14,920 bases of DNA, taken from assembly GCA_004558535.1 (NCBI GenBank), contig SFCP01000040.1, forward strand, positions 1-14,920, in the 5' to 3' direction. Each line of letters starts with the position of its first letter. Positions within the stretch are counted from its first letter, which is position 1. The notes below the pieces were generated by a model, which was not told the origin of the DNA, searched no databases, and saw nothing but the letters and a program-made list of their open reading frames with translations. Shown here in pieces: positions 1 through 5,296 of the stretch. The translations under genes and the position numbers were made by a program. This stretch comes from Bacteroidales bacterium. Its GTDB lineage: Bacteria; Bacteroidota; Bacteroidia; Bacteroidales; Bacteroidaceae.

Positions 1-2
1 AA

Positions 3-1709
3 ATGAATTGCTATACAGACCATCCCGAGCTTCGCTTTGAGCTGAATCATCCGCTCATGAAGCGTATCGTGGAATTGAAGGAAAGAAATTTCCGCGACAA
101 GGAGAACTTTGACTACGCCCCGCTCGACTTCGAGGACGCTATGGACAGCTACGACCGCGTGCTCGACATCGTAGGCGAAATCACCGGCACGACAATTGCC
201 GACAACGCCGAGGGAGTGGACCAGGAAGGGCCGCACCACGAGGGCGACCGCGTGCGCTACGCCTCTGGCACGGCGCAAAATCTGGACGCCATGGTCAAGG
301 CCGGCCTCAACGGCATGACCATGCCGCGCAAGTACCAGGGACTGAACTTCCCCATCACGCCCTACACGATGTGTGCCGAGATCGTGGCCGCCAAAGACGC
401 CGGCTTCGGCAACATCTGGAGCCTGCAGGATTGTATCGAGACACTCTACGAGTTTGGCAACGAGGACCAGCACAGCCGCTTCATTCCCCGCATCTGCGCA
501 GGCGAGACCATGTCGATGGACCTGACCGAACCGGACGCCGGAAGTGACTTGCAGAGCGTCATGCTCAAGGCTTCCTATGACGAGGAAGCACAGTGCTGGC
601 GACTGAACGGCGTAAAGCGCTTCATTACCAACGGCGACGCCGACCTGCACCTTGTTCTGGCACGCTCGGAGGAGGGTACGACCGACGGACGCGGCTTGTC
701 GATGTTCATATACGATAAGCGCGACGGCGGAGTCAACGTGCGCCGCATCGAAAACAAGCTCGGCATCCACGGTTCGCCCACCTGCGAACTCGTGTACAAG
801 AACGCCAAGTGCGAAATCTGCGGTGAGCGCAAACTGGGTCTGATCAAGTACGTCATGGCCCTGATGAACGGCGCACGCCTCGGTATTGCCGCCCAGAGTG
901 TCGGCCTCTCGCAGGCTGCCTACGACGAGGGACTGGCCTATGCACGCGACCGCGAACAGTTTGGCAAGGCCATCATCAATTTCCCCGCCGTCTACGACAT
1001 GCTCGCACTGATGAAGGCGAAGCTCGATGCCGGACGTGCGCTGCTCTACCACTGCTCCCGTTGCGTCGATATCTACAAGGCACTCGACGACATCGCCCGC
1101 GAGCGCAAGCTGGAGCCCGAGGAGCGCAAGGAACAGAAGACCTACGCCAAACTGGCCGACAGCCTGACGCCGCTGGCCAAGGGTATGAACTCGGAATACG
1201 CCAACCAGAACACGTTTGACGCCCTGCAAATCCACGGCGGTAGCGGTTTCATGATGGACTACCCCATCCAGCGCTACGCCCGCGACGCCCGCATCACCAA
1301 TATCTACGAGGGAACGACCCAGTTGCAGGTGGTAGCCGCCATCCGCTACGTCACCAATGGCAGCTATCTGGCCCAGATGCGTGACTTCGAAGCCGCCGAG
1401 GTCAGCGAAGCCCTCCGTCCGCTGCAGGAACGCGCGAAGGCAATGGCCGACAAGTTTGCCGAAGCTGTGGAACACGTCAAGGAAGCCGCCCATCAGGAAC
1501 TTCATGACATCTGCGCACGCCACCTGATGGAAATGGCAGCCGACGTCATCATGCTCCACCTCCTGCTGCGCAACGCCACCGTAGCTCCCGACATGTTTGA
1601 GCGTTCTGCGCACGTCTATGCCAACTTTGTGGAGGCAGAAATCGCCAAGCACCACGCTTGGGTGATGCACATGACGGTCGAGCAGCTCGACAGCTATCGC
1701 CAAGCCTAA
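3..1709 (+). CDS. Acyl-CoA dehydrogenase, long form with C-terminal extension
   Basis: FAD-dependent acyl-CoA dehydrogenase of 568 residues, which oxidises an acyl-CoA to the enoyl-CoA and passes electrons to an electron-transfer flavoprotein. The first family signature is seen as LTEPDAGSDLQS near residues 174-185. The second begins at QIHGGSGF (409-416) and ends with the R and D at 424 and 428. The catalytic base is likely Glu436 in IYEGTTQ. Residues from about 460 to 568 form an extra helical region resembling the acyl-CoA dehydrogenase C-terminal domain (PF12806 type), so the protein is longer than the usual 380-residue enzymes. The ATG at base 3 gives a natural N-terminus (MNCYTDHPE), but the window edge hides anything upstream. 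Bacteroidales homologues often follow etf genes, which would lie outside this window. The substrate chain length cannot be told. A strong terminator closes the gene. Confidence 0.93.
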   Translation: MNCYTDHPELRFELNHPLMKRIVELKERNFRDKENFDYAPLDFEDAMDSYDRVLDIVGEITGTTIADNAEGVDQEGPHHEGDRVRYASGTAQNLDAMVKAGLNGMTMPRKYQGLNFPITPYTMCAEIVAAKDAGFGNIWSLQDCIETLYEFGNEDQHSRFIPRICAGETMSMDLTEPDAGSDLQSVMLKASYDEEAQCWRLNGVKRFITNGDADLHLVLARSEEGTTDGRGLSMFIYDKRDGGVNVRRIENKLGIHGSPTCELVYKNAKCEICGERKLGLIKYVMALMNGARLGIAAQSVGLSQAAYDEGLAYARDREQFGKAIINFPAVYDMLALMKAKLDAGRALLYHCSRCVDIYKALDDIARERKLEPEERKEQKTYAKLADSLTPLAKGMNSEYANQNTFDALQIHGGSGFMMDYPIQRYARDARITNIYEGTTQLQVVAAIRYVTNGSYLAQMRDFEAAEVSEALRPLQERAKAMADKFAEAVEHVKEAAHQELHDICARHLMEMAADVIMLHLLLRNATVAPDMFERSAHVYANFVEAEIAKHHAWVMHMTVEQLDSYRQA

Positions 1710-1744
1710 ACCGCGCGGGCGTCATGCCCCGTTCTGACAATACT

Positions 1745-1785
1745 TCCCCCGATCGGACAGGATTGCGTCCGACCGGGGGATTTTT
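1745..1785 (+). terminator. Rho-independent terminator of the acyl-CoA dehydrogenase gene
   Basis: A 13-bp GC-rich stem (1746-1758 with 1767-1779, one A/C mismatch, plus an outer T-A pair) closes an 8-base loop and is followed by five T residues at 1781-1785. It lies 36 bases after the stop codon. Confidence 0.85.
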
Positions 1786-1799
1786 GCTGCCGGCATGAG

Positions 1800-1841
1800 A
1801 AAGGCACGGGGCCTGCACATTTCGCATGGCCTCGTGCCTTT
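1800..1841 (-). terminator. Hairpin, probable terminator of the minus-strand gene
   Basis: Arms 1800-1813 and 1828-1841 are 14-base complements with a single G/T wobble position, around a 14-base loop. It lies 42 bases downstream of the stop codon of the minus-strand secreted-protein gene. Read on the minus strand it ends in CCTTT followed by mixed bases, so the U-tract is short. It could act on both strands, giving two back-to-back terminators between convergent genes. Confidence 0.55.
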
Positions 1842-1883
1842 CGTGGCGTTATGATAAGATAAGCTGTAGATGTAGCCTTGGGG

Positions 1884-2297
1884 TTAGGGAATCATCAGGC
1901 GGTAGTTGTTGTAGACGGAGCCGCGGTTGACGATTTTTACCTTGAAGCGGCCGGTCCAGCGCGGAGTCCAGGTGCAGACGCAGATGTCCGTGTTGTCGAT
2001 GTCGCTGTCAATCAGGTTGCCGTTCTCGTCGTAGATATAGAGGTCCAAGTCAGTGTCGTGGTCGCCGATGACAGTCACGCGGGCTTCGTAGCCGCCGCGG
2101 AAGTCAAAGTAGTAGACATCGCTCGAGTTGGAGTTGACGCTGTCGTAGTGGTCGATGGAGGGTCCGATTTTGTCGCCGGTGTTCACTTCGGAGGCGACGG
2201 GCGTTTCAGCAACGGAGGTGGTGGCAGCGCTGACGGATGCCGGGAAGAGGATAGCGAATGCAAATGCTACAGCTGAAAGGAAATTCTTGCGTGCCAT
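1884..2297 (-). CDS. Secreted PPC-like beta-sandwich domain protein
   Basis: A 137-residue protein, probably exported, with one pre-peptidase C-terminal (PPC-like) domain. Residues 1-24 form a signal peptide: basic start MARKN, a hydrophobic core and a likely cleavage after SVSA. Residues about 50-137 fit a small beta-sandwich, with DTDLDLYIYDENGN at 81-94, a typical acidic strand-turn-strand of PPC-like domains, and WTPRWTGRFKVKIVNRG at 110-126. A CxC pair occurs at 106-108. No catalytic domain is attached; in other proteins such domains sit C-terminal to secreted enzymes. The gene is convergent with the acyl-CoA dehydrogenase gene. No Bacteroidota -7 box was found in the 160 bases upstream; the nearest minus-strand match is at 2714-2745, which would imply a 5' leader of about 410 bases. 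The role is unknown, perhaps an envelope or surface binding protein. Confidence 0.82.
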   Translation of the reverse strand: MARKNFLSAVAFAFAILFPASVSAATTSVAETPVASEVNTGDKIGPSIDHYDSVNSNSSDVYYFDFRGGYEARVTVIGDHDTDLDLYIYDENGNLIDSDIDNTDICVCTWTPRWTGRFKVKIVNRGSVYNNYRLMIP

Positions 2298-2470
2298 GGT
2301 TCTATACCCTAATTCCGTGTCGGGCGCAACTTTTAGTGAGTAATGATTTGTGGTTTTGTTTTGTTGTTTCTGTCTGTTAATGCCGGGTGGGGGACGGAAG
2401 TAACCCGTGTGGTCTCATTTTTTCGGAAAAAGTTTTTTAGCGCGGCCGAGTAGTTGATTTTACCGGTGAA

Positions 2471-2493
2471 AATTGGCCGACTGCGGCCTTTTT
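2471..2493. terminator. Small GC hairpin with T-tract, possible bidirectional terminator
   Basis: GGCCG (2475-2479) pairs with CGGCC (2484-2488) around the loop ACTG. On plus it is followed by TTTTTAC; on minus by AATTTT. The stem is only 5 bp, so termination strength is uncertain. No gene on the plus strand ends here, so a minus-strand role is more natural. Confidence 0.35.
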
Positions 2494-2542
2494 ACTTTAA
2501 CGTTTTTAACTTCCGGAAACATAGTCAGCCGGGGCGGCGGAA

Positions 2543-2619
2543 AACTACAAAGGACTTGGGCGCAACTACAAAGGACTTAGTTTTCACCAAGTCCTGCCTG
2601 ATTTTTCGCAAGTCCTTGC
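2543..2619. repeat. Nested AGGACTT palindrome with 21-base periodicity
   Basis: AACTACAAAGGACTT occurs twice exactly, at 2543-2557 and 2564-2578, 21 bases apart. The complement AAGTCCT occurs at 2589-2595 and 2610-2616, also 21 bases apart, and once more at 2655-2661. The inner copies face each other across 10 bases and the outer copies flank them, so 2548-2580 and 2587-2619 form a long imperfect inverted repeat. It could be a structured RNA, a phased set of protein-binding sites or a MITE-like repeat. Confidence 0.75.
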
Positions 2620-2667
2620 CAGTTTTTCCTGTCGCCTGCCTGTTTGCCCCCACTAAGTCCTATGTAA

Positions 2668-2706
2668 AAAGGAGGAAGCCGCCCGATAGGTACAACTTCC
2701 TCCTTT
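2668..2706 (-). repeat. Perfect 11-bp hairpin next to a minus-strand promoter match
   Basis: AAAGGAGGAAG (2668-2678) and CTTCCTCCTTT (2696-2706) are exact complements around a 17-base loop. On the minus strand the stem is followed by further T residues (CCTTTTT), so it resembles a terminator or attenuator placed directly at the predicted transcript start. The arm also contains AGGAGG, which might sequester or mimic a Shine-Dalgarno site. Confidence 0.6.
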
Positions 2707-2713
2707 GCCAAGA

Positions 2714-2745
2714 CAAAGATACTACATTTTTTCGCGAAATCCAAA
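2714..2745 (-). promoter_or_regulatory. Bacteroidota-type promoter match on the minus strand
   Basis: Read on minus, TTTG (2745-2742), 20 bases, then TATCTTTG (2721-2714), which fits the TTTG/TAnnTTTG pattern with the same spacing as the plus promoters at 2825 and 14195. The predicted start is near 2707, at the edge of the perfect hairpin. It could serve the PPC-protein gene through a long leader or a separate small RNA. Confidence 0.5.
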
Positions 2746-2824
2746 TCCGCGATTTTCCGTTTTAACATTTCGAGCGCGCGAAATCGCCCTCAAAAAATTT
2801 TTTTCAAAAAAAATCGGGAATTTA

Positions 2825-2856
2825 TTTGGTCGGTAATTTTGAACAGCCTACTTTTG
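2825..2856 (+). promoter_or_regulatory. Promoter of the ABC/GntR operon
   Basis: TTTG at 2825-2828, 20 bases, then TACTTTTG at 2849-2856, an exact match to the Bacteroidota -7 consensus TAnnTTTG. The predicted start is near 2862, leaving an 87-base leader before the ATPase gene. The start falls inside the 22-base palindrome at 2859-2880. Confidence 0.7.
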
Positions 2857-2858
2857 CA

Positions 2859-2880
2859 GTGTACTACTTCACTATGACAC
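2859..2880. promoter_or_regulatory. 22-base palindrome, candidate GntR operator
   Basis: The pattern GTGTnnTA-N6-TAnnACAC is symmetric: GTGT at 2859-2862, TA at 2865-2866, TA at 2873-2874, ACAC at 2877-2880. It begins two bases after the -7 box and overlaps the predicted transcription start, an ideal place for a repressor. The operon's third gene encodes a YtrA-like GntR protein, and operators of this subfamily are known as inverted repeats with AGTGTA-like ends. Binding is inferred. Confidence 0.55.
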
Positions 2881-2949
2881 CAAAACACGGCCGAACGGTG
2901 CAACAGGAAGTAGCCGTCACAAGAATATTAATGATAAAGAAAACACACC

Positions 2950-3792
2950 ATGATTGAGATCCAGAATGTATCCTTTACTTACGGTCGGCGGAAGCCGTTG
3001 GTCCTGGAGGACCTGAACTTTTCGCTCGAGAGCGGCGCCGTCTATGGCCTGCTGGGCAAGAACGGAACGGGCAAGAGTACCCTGCTGTACCTGTTGTCGG
3101 GCCTGCTGCGCCCCACCGCCGGACGCGTGTGGATGAGTGGCATGCAGCCGCAGGAGCGCCGCCCCGAGTTGCTGCGCGACATCTACCTGCTGCCCGAGGA
3201 GGTGAACACACCGGCGGTATCAATGCGCGAGTACGTGGCGCTCAACAGCCCCTTCTATCCCAACTTCAGCCAGGAATTGCTGGAGTACTGCCTGCGCGAG
3301 TTTGAACTGCCCTTGGATATGAAGCTCGGCGAGCTGTCGATGGGACAGAAAAAGAAAGCAATGGTCTCGTTTGCCCTGGCCACCAACACGCGCCTCCTGC
3401 TGATGGACGAACCTACCAACGGACTGGACATCCCTGCCAAGAGCCAGTTCCGCAAAGTCGTGGCCCGGAGTATCACGGACGACCGTGTCATGGTCATTTC
3501 GACGCACCAAGTGCGCGATGTGGAGCTCCTGCTGGACCACATGCTCATCATCGGCGGCAGCCGTCTGCTGCTGGACAGCACGGTTTCGGCGGTCTGTGAG
3601 CGCTTCTGCTTCAGCGAGCGAGCCTTGGGCGAGCCGATGGACGACGTCATCTACGCCGAGCCCTCGCTGCGCGGGCAGACGGTCATCACGCCCAACACGA
3701 CGGGGACGGATACGGCCCTCAACCTGGAAATCCTCTTCAATGCACTGCAAGTTTGTCCCGATAAACTGCTGGCCGAACTTGCCGCAAAATAA
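2950..3792 (+). CDS. ABC transporter ATP-binding protein, YtrB-like
   Basis: Cytoplasmic ATPase subunit (280 residues) that would drive the permease encoded next to it. Seen in order: Walker A GKNGTGKST at 36-44, ABC signature LSMGQ at 129-133, Walker B LLLMDE at 149-154 followed by PTNGLD, and the H-loop histidine at 186 in ISTHQ. At the Q-loop position the usual Gln is replaced by Glu (LLPEE, near residue 83), which I recall as common in this Bacteroidota subgroup. Residues from about 215 form a C-terminal tail beyond the nucleotide-binding domain. It is the first gene of the operon, after the promoter at 2825 and the palindrome at 2859; the permease follows after 54 bases. The substrate is unknown. 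YtrBC-type transporters elsewhere respond to cell-wall antibiotics, but that role is not demonstrated here. Confidence 0.93.
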   Translation: MIEIQNVSFTYGRRKPLVLEDLNFSLESGAVYGLLGKNGTGKSTLLYLLSGLLRPTAGRVWMSGMQPQERRPELLRDIYLLPEEVNTPAVSMREYVALNSPFYPNFSQELLEYCLREFELPLDMKLGELSMGQKKKAMVSFALATNTRLLLMDEPTNGLDIPAKSQFRKVVARSITDDRVMVISTHQVRDVELLLDHMLIIGGSRLLLDSTVSAVCERFCFSERALGEPMDDVIYAEPSLRGQTVITPNTTGTDTALNLEILFNALQVCPDKLLAELAAK

Positions 3793-3846
3793 ACAAACGA
3801 CTCATCCATACCATATATATACGATACACACAAAAATACCTGCGTC

Positions 3847-4677
3847 ATGAAAAATTTCAACCTGAATCGAATCGGACTGCTGCTCAAGCTGGACTTGATG
3901 CAGAACCGCAAGAAATACCTGCAGACCCTGGGCGGTTTGCTGCTGGGACACCTTTTCCTGGAGTTTATTACCTACTTCAAGGCCAGCCGCGGCGGCTTGT
4001 TCTTCGAGGGATTTACGGCGGATATGCTGTCCGGGCACTTGGCCGGCATGATGGCGTCCTATGAAATGATGTTTGGCTATGTGATTATGCTGCTGTGCTT
4101 CTCGTCGCTTTTCAATCACTTGCCCGACAAGGTCAACCGTACCTACATGCTGATGCTGCCCGCCACGAACCATGAGAAGCTGCTCAGCCGCGTCCTCATC
4201 TGCTTGGTCCTGCTGCCTGTGTGCTTCCTGGCCACGATGGCCTTGGGCGACGGTCTGCGTATGTTGTTTTTCCCCTTGCTGGGACAGGGCTTTGATAGTA
4301 TGTTGCCGCGGTTTTACAGTGTGCTGACAGACGGACTTGAATTCTTCTGCCGCGGTATGTTTACGACCGATGCCAAGGTGGAATTTTGGGCACTTGCCGG
4401 CTTCCAGTTCTGCGGCCTCACGTTCTACGCCCTGGGCGGCACTATCTTCCGCCGTCGCAACTTCATCTATGTGTCCCTGCTGCTGATAGGCTTCGGCCTG
4501 CTGATGGCGACCTTGCTTGGCAGCCTGCCCGACACGATGGTAGCGTGGATGGAGGCTACGTGGGGCAAGGTGGCCGGCGCCGTGCTCTTCTGGGGCGTCG
4601 CAGCGTTCAACCTGTGGCTCACATGGTACCGTTTCAAGAATATGCAAGTTATACCCCGTAAATTGTTTGGAAAATGA
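3847..4677 (+). CDS. ABC-2 type permease subunit, six predicted membrane helices
   Basis: Integral inner-membrane protein of 276 residues and the probable partner of the ATPase upstream. Six hydrophobic segments can be seen at about 25-44, 70-89, 113-133, 178-199, 205-226 and 241-261. The cytoplasmic segment with MLPATNHEKLLSR (103-115) is typical of Bacteroidota ABC-2 permeases encoded with GntR regulators. It has no ATPase domain and no signal peptide. Its stop codon overlaps the start of the GntR gene by four bases (ATGA at 4674-4677), indicating translational coupling. The transported compound cannot be deduced. Confidence 0.85.
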   Translation: MKNFNLNRIGLLLKLDLMQNRKKYLQTLGGLLLGHLFLEFITYFKASRGGLFFEGFTADMLSGHLAGMMASYEMMFGYVIMLLCFSSLFNHLPDKVNRTYMLMLPATNHEKLLSRVLICLVLLPVCFLATMALGDGLRMLFFPLLGQGFDSMLPRFYSVLTDGLEFFCRGMFTTDAKVEFWALAGFQFCGLTFYALGGTIFRRRNFIYVSLLLIGFGLLMATLLGSLPDTMVAWMEATWGKVAGAVLFWGVAAFNLWLTWYRFKNMQVIPRKLFGK

Positions 4678-5048
4678 ATTTCAAGGAAGGCTTGACTATC
4701 TATGCACAAATGGCAGAGCGGCTTTCCGACGAGATACTGCAAGGAAAGTATGCCGCCGACGAGAAAATACCCGGCGTGCGTGAATACTCAGCCCTGCTCG
4801 AAGTGAATGTCAACACGGCTATCAAGGCCTACGACCTGCTCTCCTCGCGCGGCATCATCTACAACCGCCGCGGCCTGGGCTACTTCGTCAGTCCCAATGC
4901 CCGTGAGATCATCCTGCAGGCGCGCCGCGAAGAATTCATGCAGGACGTGCTGCCCGATTTCCTGCGGCGAATGCACCAGCTGGGCGTAAGCATCGAGACC
5001 GTGGAGGCCGCTTACCGCGACTATCTGGACACGGCGGACACGGAGTGA
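4674..5048 (+). CDS. GntR-family transcriptional regulator, YtrA-like
   Basis: A 124-residue DNA-binding protein. Residues about 8-74 form the GntR winged helix-turn-helix, with IPGVREYSALLEVNVNTA at 32-49 as the recognition region and the wing RRGLGYFV at 65-72. The remaining 50 residues form a short helical tail, too small for the FadR or HutC effector domains, which places it in the YtrA subfamily. Such regulators are usually encoded with ABC transporters and repress their own operon. Here the gene is third rather than first, translationally coupled to the permease through ATGA. The palindrome at 2859-2880 is the best candidate operator. Confidence 0.93.
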   Translation: MNFKEGLTIYAQMAERLSDEILQGKYAADEKIPGVREYSALLEVNVNTAIKAYDLLSSRGIIYNRRGLGYFVSPNAREIILQARREEFMQDVLPDFLRRMHQLGVSIETVEAAYRDYLDTADTE

Positions 5049-5203
5049 CGAAAAAAAAATCGCACACGTCTGTAGTAAAATCATCCAAACGGGTGTCTTA
5101 TATCCAAAAAACAACTATTTCCACAAAAGGGGGCAGCCCGGGAAAGCCCCATATCCACCGGAAAAAAACAACTGAAGAAAAACCTGAATTAAACATGTTC
5201 GCC

Positions 5204-5260
5204 CTTCGCGCCCCCATCTCATGGCCACTGGCCGCCGACGGGGATGGGGGCACCGCGAAG
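5204..5260 (+). promoter_or_regulatory. Large hairpin in the leader of the outer-membrane protein gene
   Basis: CTTCGCG (5204-5210) pairs with CGCGAAG (5254-5260), and CCCCCATC (5211-5218) with GATGGGGG (5243-5250); the only interruption is a 3-base bulge CAC at 5251-5253. This gives 15 perfect base pairs. The loop holds GGCC-ACT-GGCC, which may form a second small stem. No T-tract follows, so it is not a standard terminator. Lying 37 bases before the start codon, it may control readthrough, RNA stability or translation. Confidence 0.65.
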
Positions 5261-5296
5261 CAGCCACCTCCAAAAACGTCTAACGAAGAAAACAAT

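Larger units (their letters stand above)
2470..2707 (-). ncRNA. Candidate structured minus-strand RNA (hypothetical)
   Basis: A minus-strand promoter match (2714-2745) would start transcription near 2707. The resulting RNA would begin with the perfect 11-bp hairpin (2706-2668), continue through the nested AGGACTT palindrome (2619-2548), and reach a GC hairpin with an AATTTT tail at 2488-2471, giving about 240 bases. The strand contains no convincing coding frame. Alternatives: the long 5' leader of the PPC-protein gene, or a decayed mobile repeat. This is inference from sequence signals only; no known RNA family was recognised. Confidence 0.3.
2298..2949. other. 652-base AT-richer gap with repeats, hairpins and two promoter matches
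   Basis: Clearly more AT-rich than the flanking genes, with T and A runs around 2415-2440 and 2790-2825. Open frames exist (for example 2454-2765 on plus, 2577-2768 on minus), but their products show no recognisable domain and run across the hairpins and palindromes, so I do not call a protein gene. It separates two divergent units. The structured elements inside are listed separately. The stretch 2298-2460 shows no further structure I can support. Confidence 0.7.

Noticed and set aside
1878..2276. 132-residue plus-strand frame opposite the PPC-domain gene.
   Set aside because: Val/Asp/Ala low-complexity product, while the minus strand gives a signal peptide and a recognisable domain.
2543..2661. 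CRISPR array reading of the spaced AGGACTT repeats.
   Set aside because: Units are too short, switch orientation and have 6-base gaps in place of spacers; no cas gene is nearby.
2454..2765. 103-residue plus-strand frame in the AT-rich gap.
   Set aside because: Runs through the palindromes and hairpins, has no recognisable domain, and no promoter on that strand precedes it.
2931..2957. Eight-codon upstream frame (MIKKTHHD) overlapping the ABC ATPase start.
   Set aside because: Too short to tell from chance, and there is no ribosome-binding signal or known leader-peptide pattern.
3802..4647. 281-residue antisense frame across the permease gene.
   Set aside because: Gln/His-rich shadow of a membrane protein gene, with no start signal or domain.
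5045..5296. GTG start at 5045 (GTGA overlap with the GntR stop) extending the outer-membrane protein by 84 residues.
   Set aside because: The extension is basic and low-complexity, crosses the leader hairpin and would place the signal peptide inside the protein.
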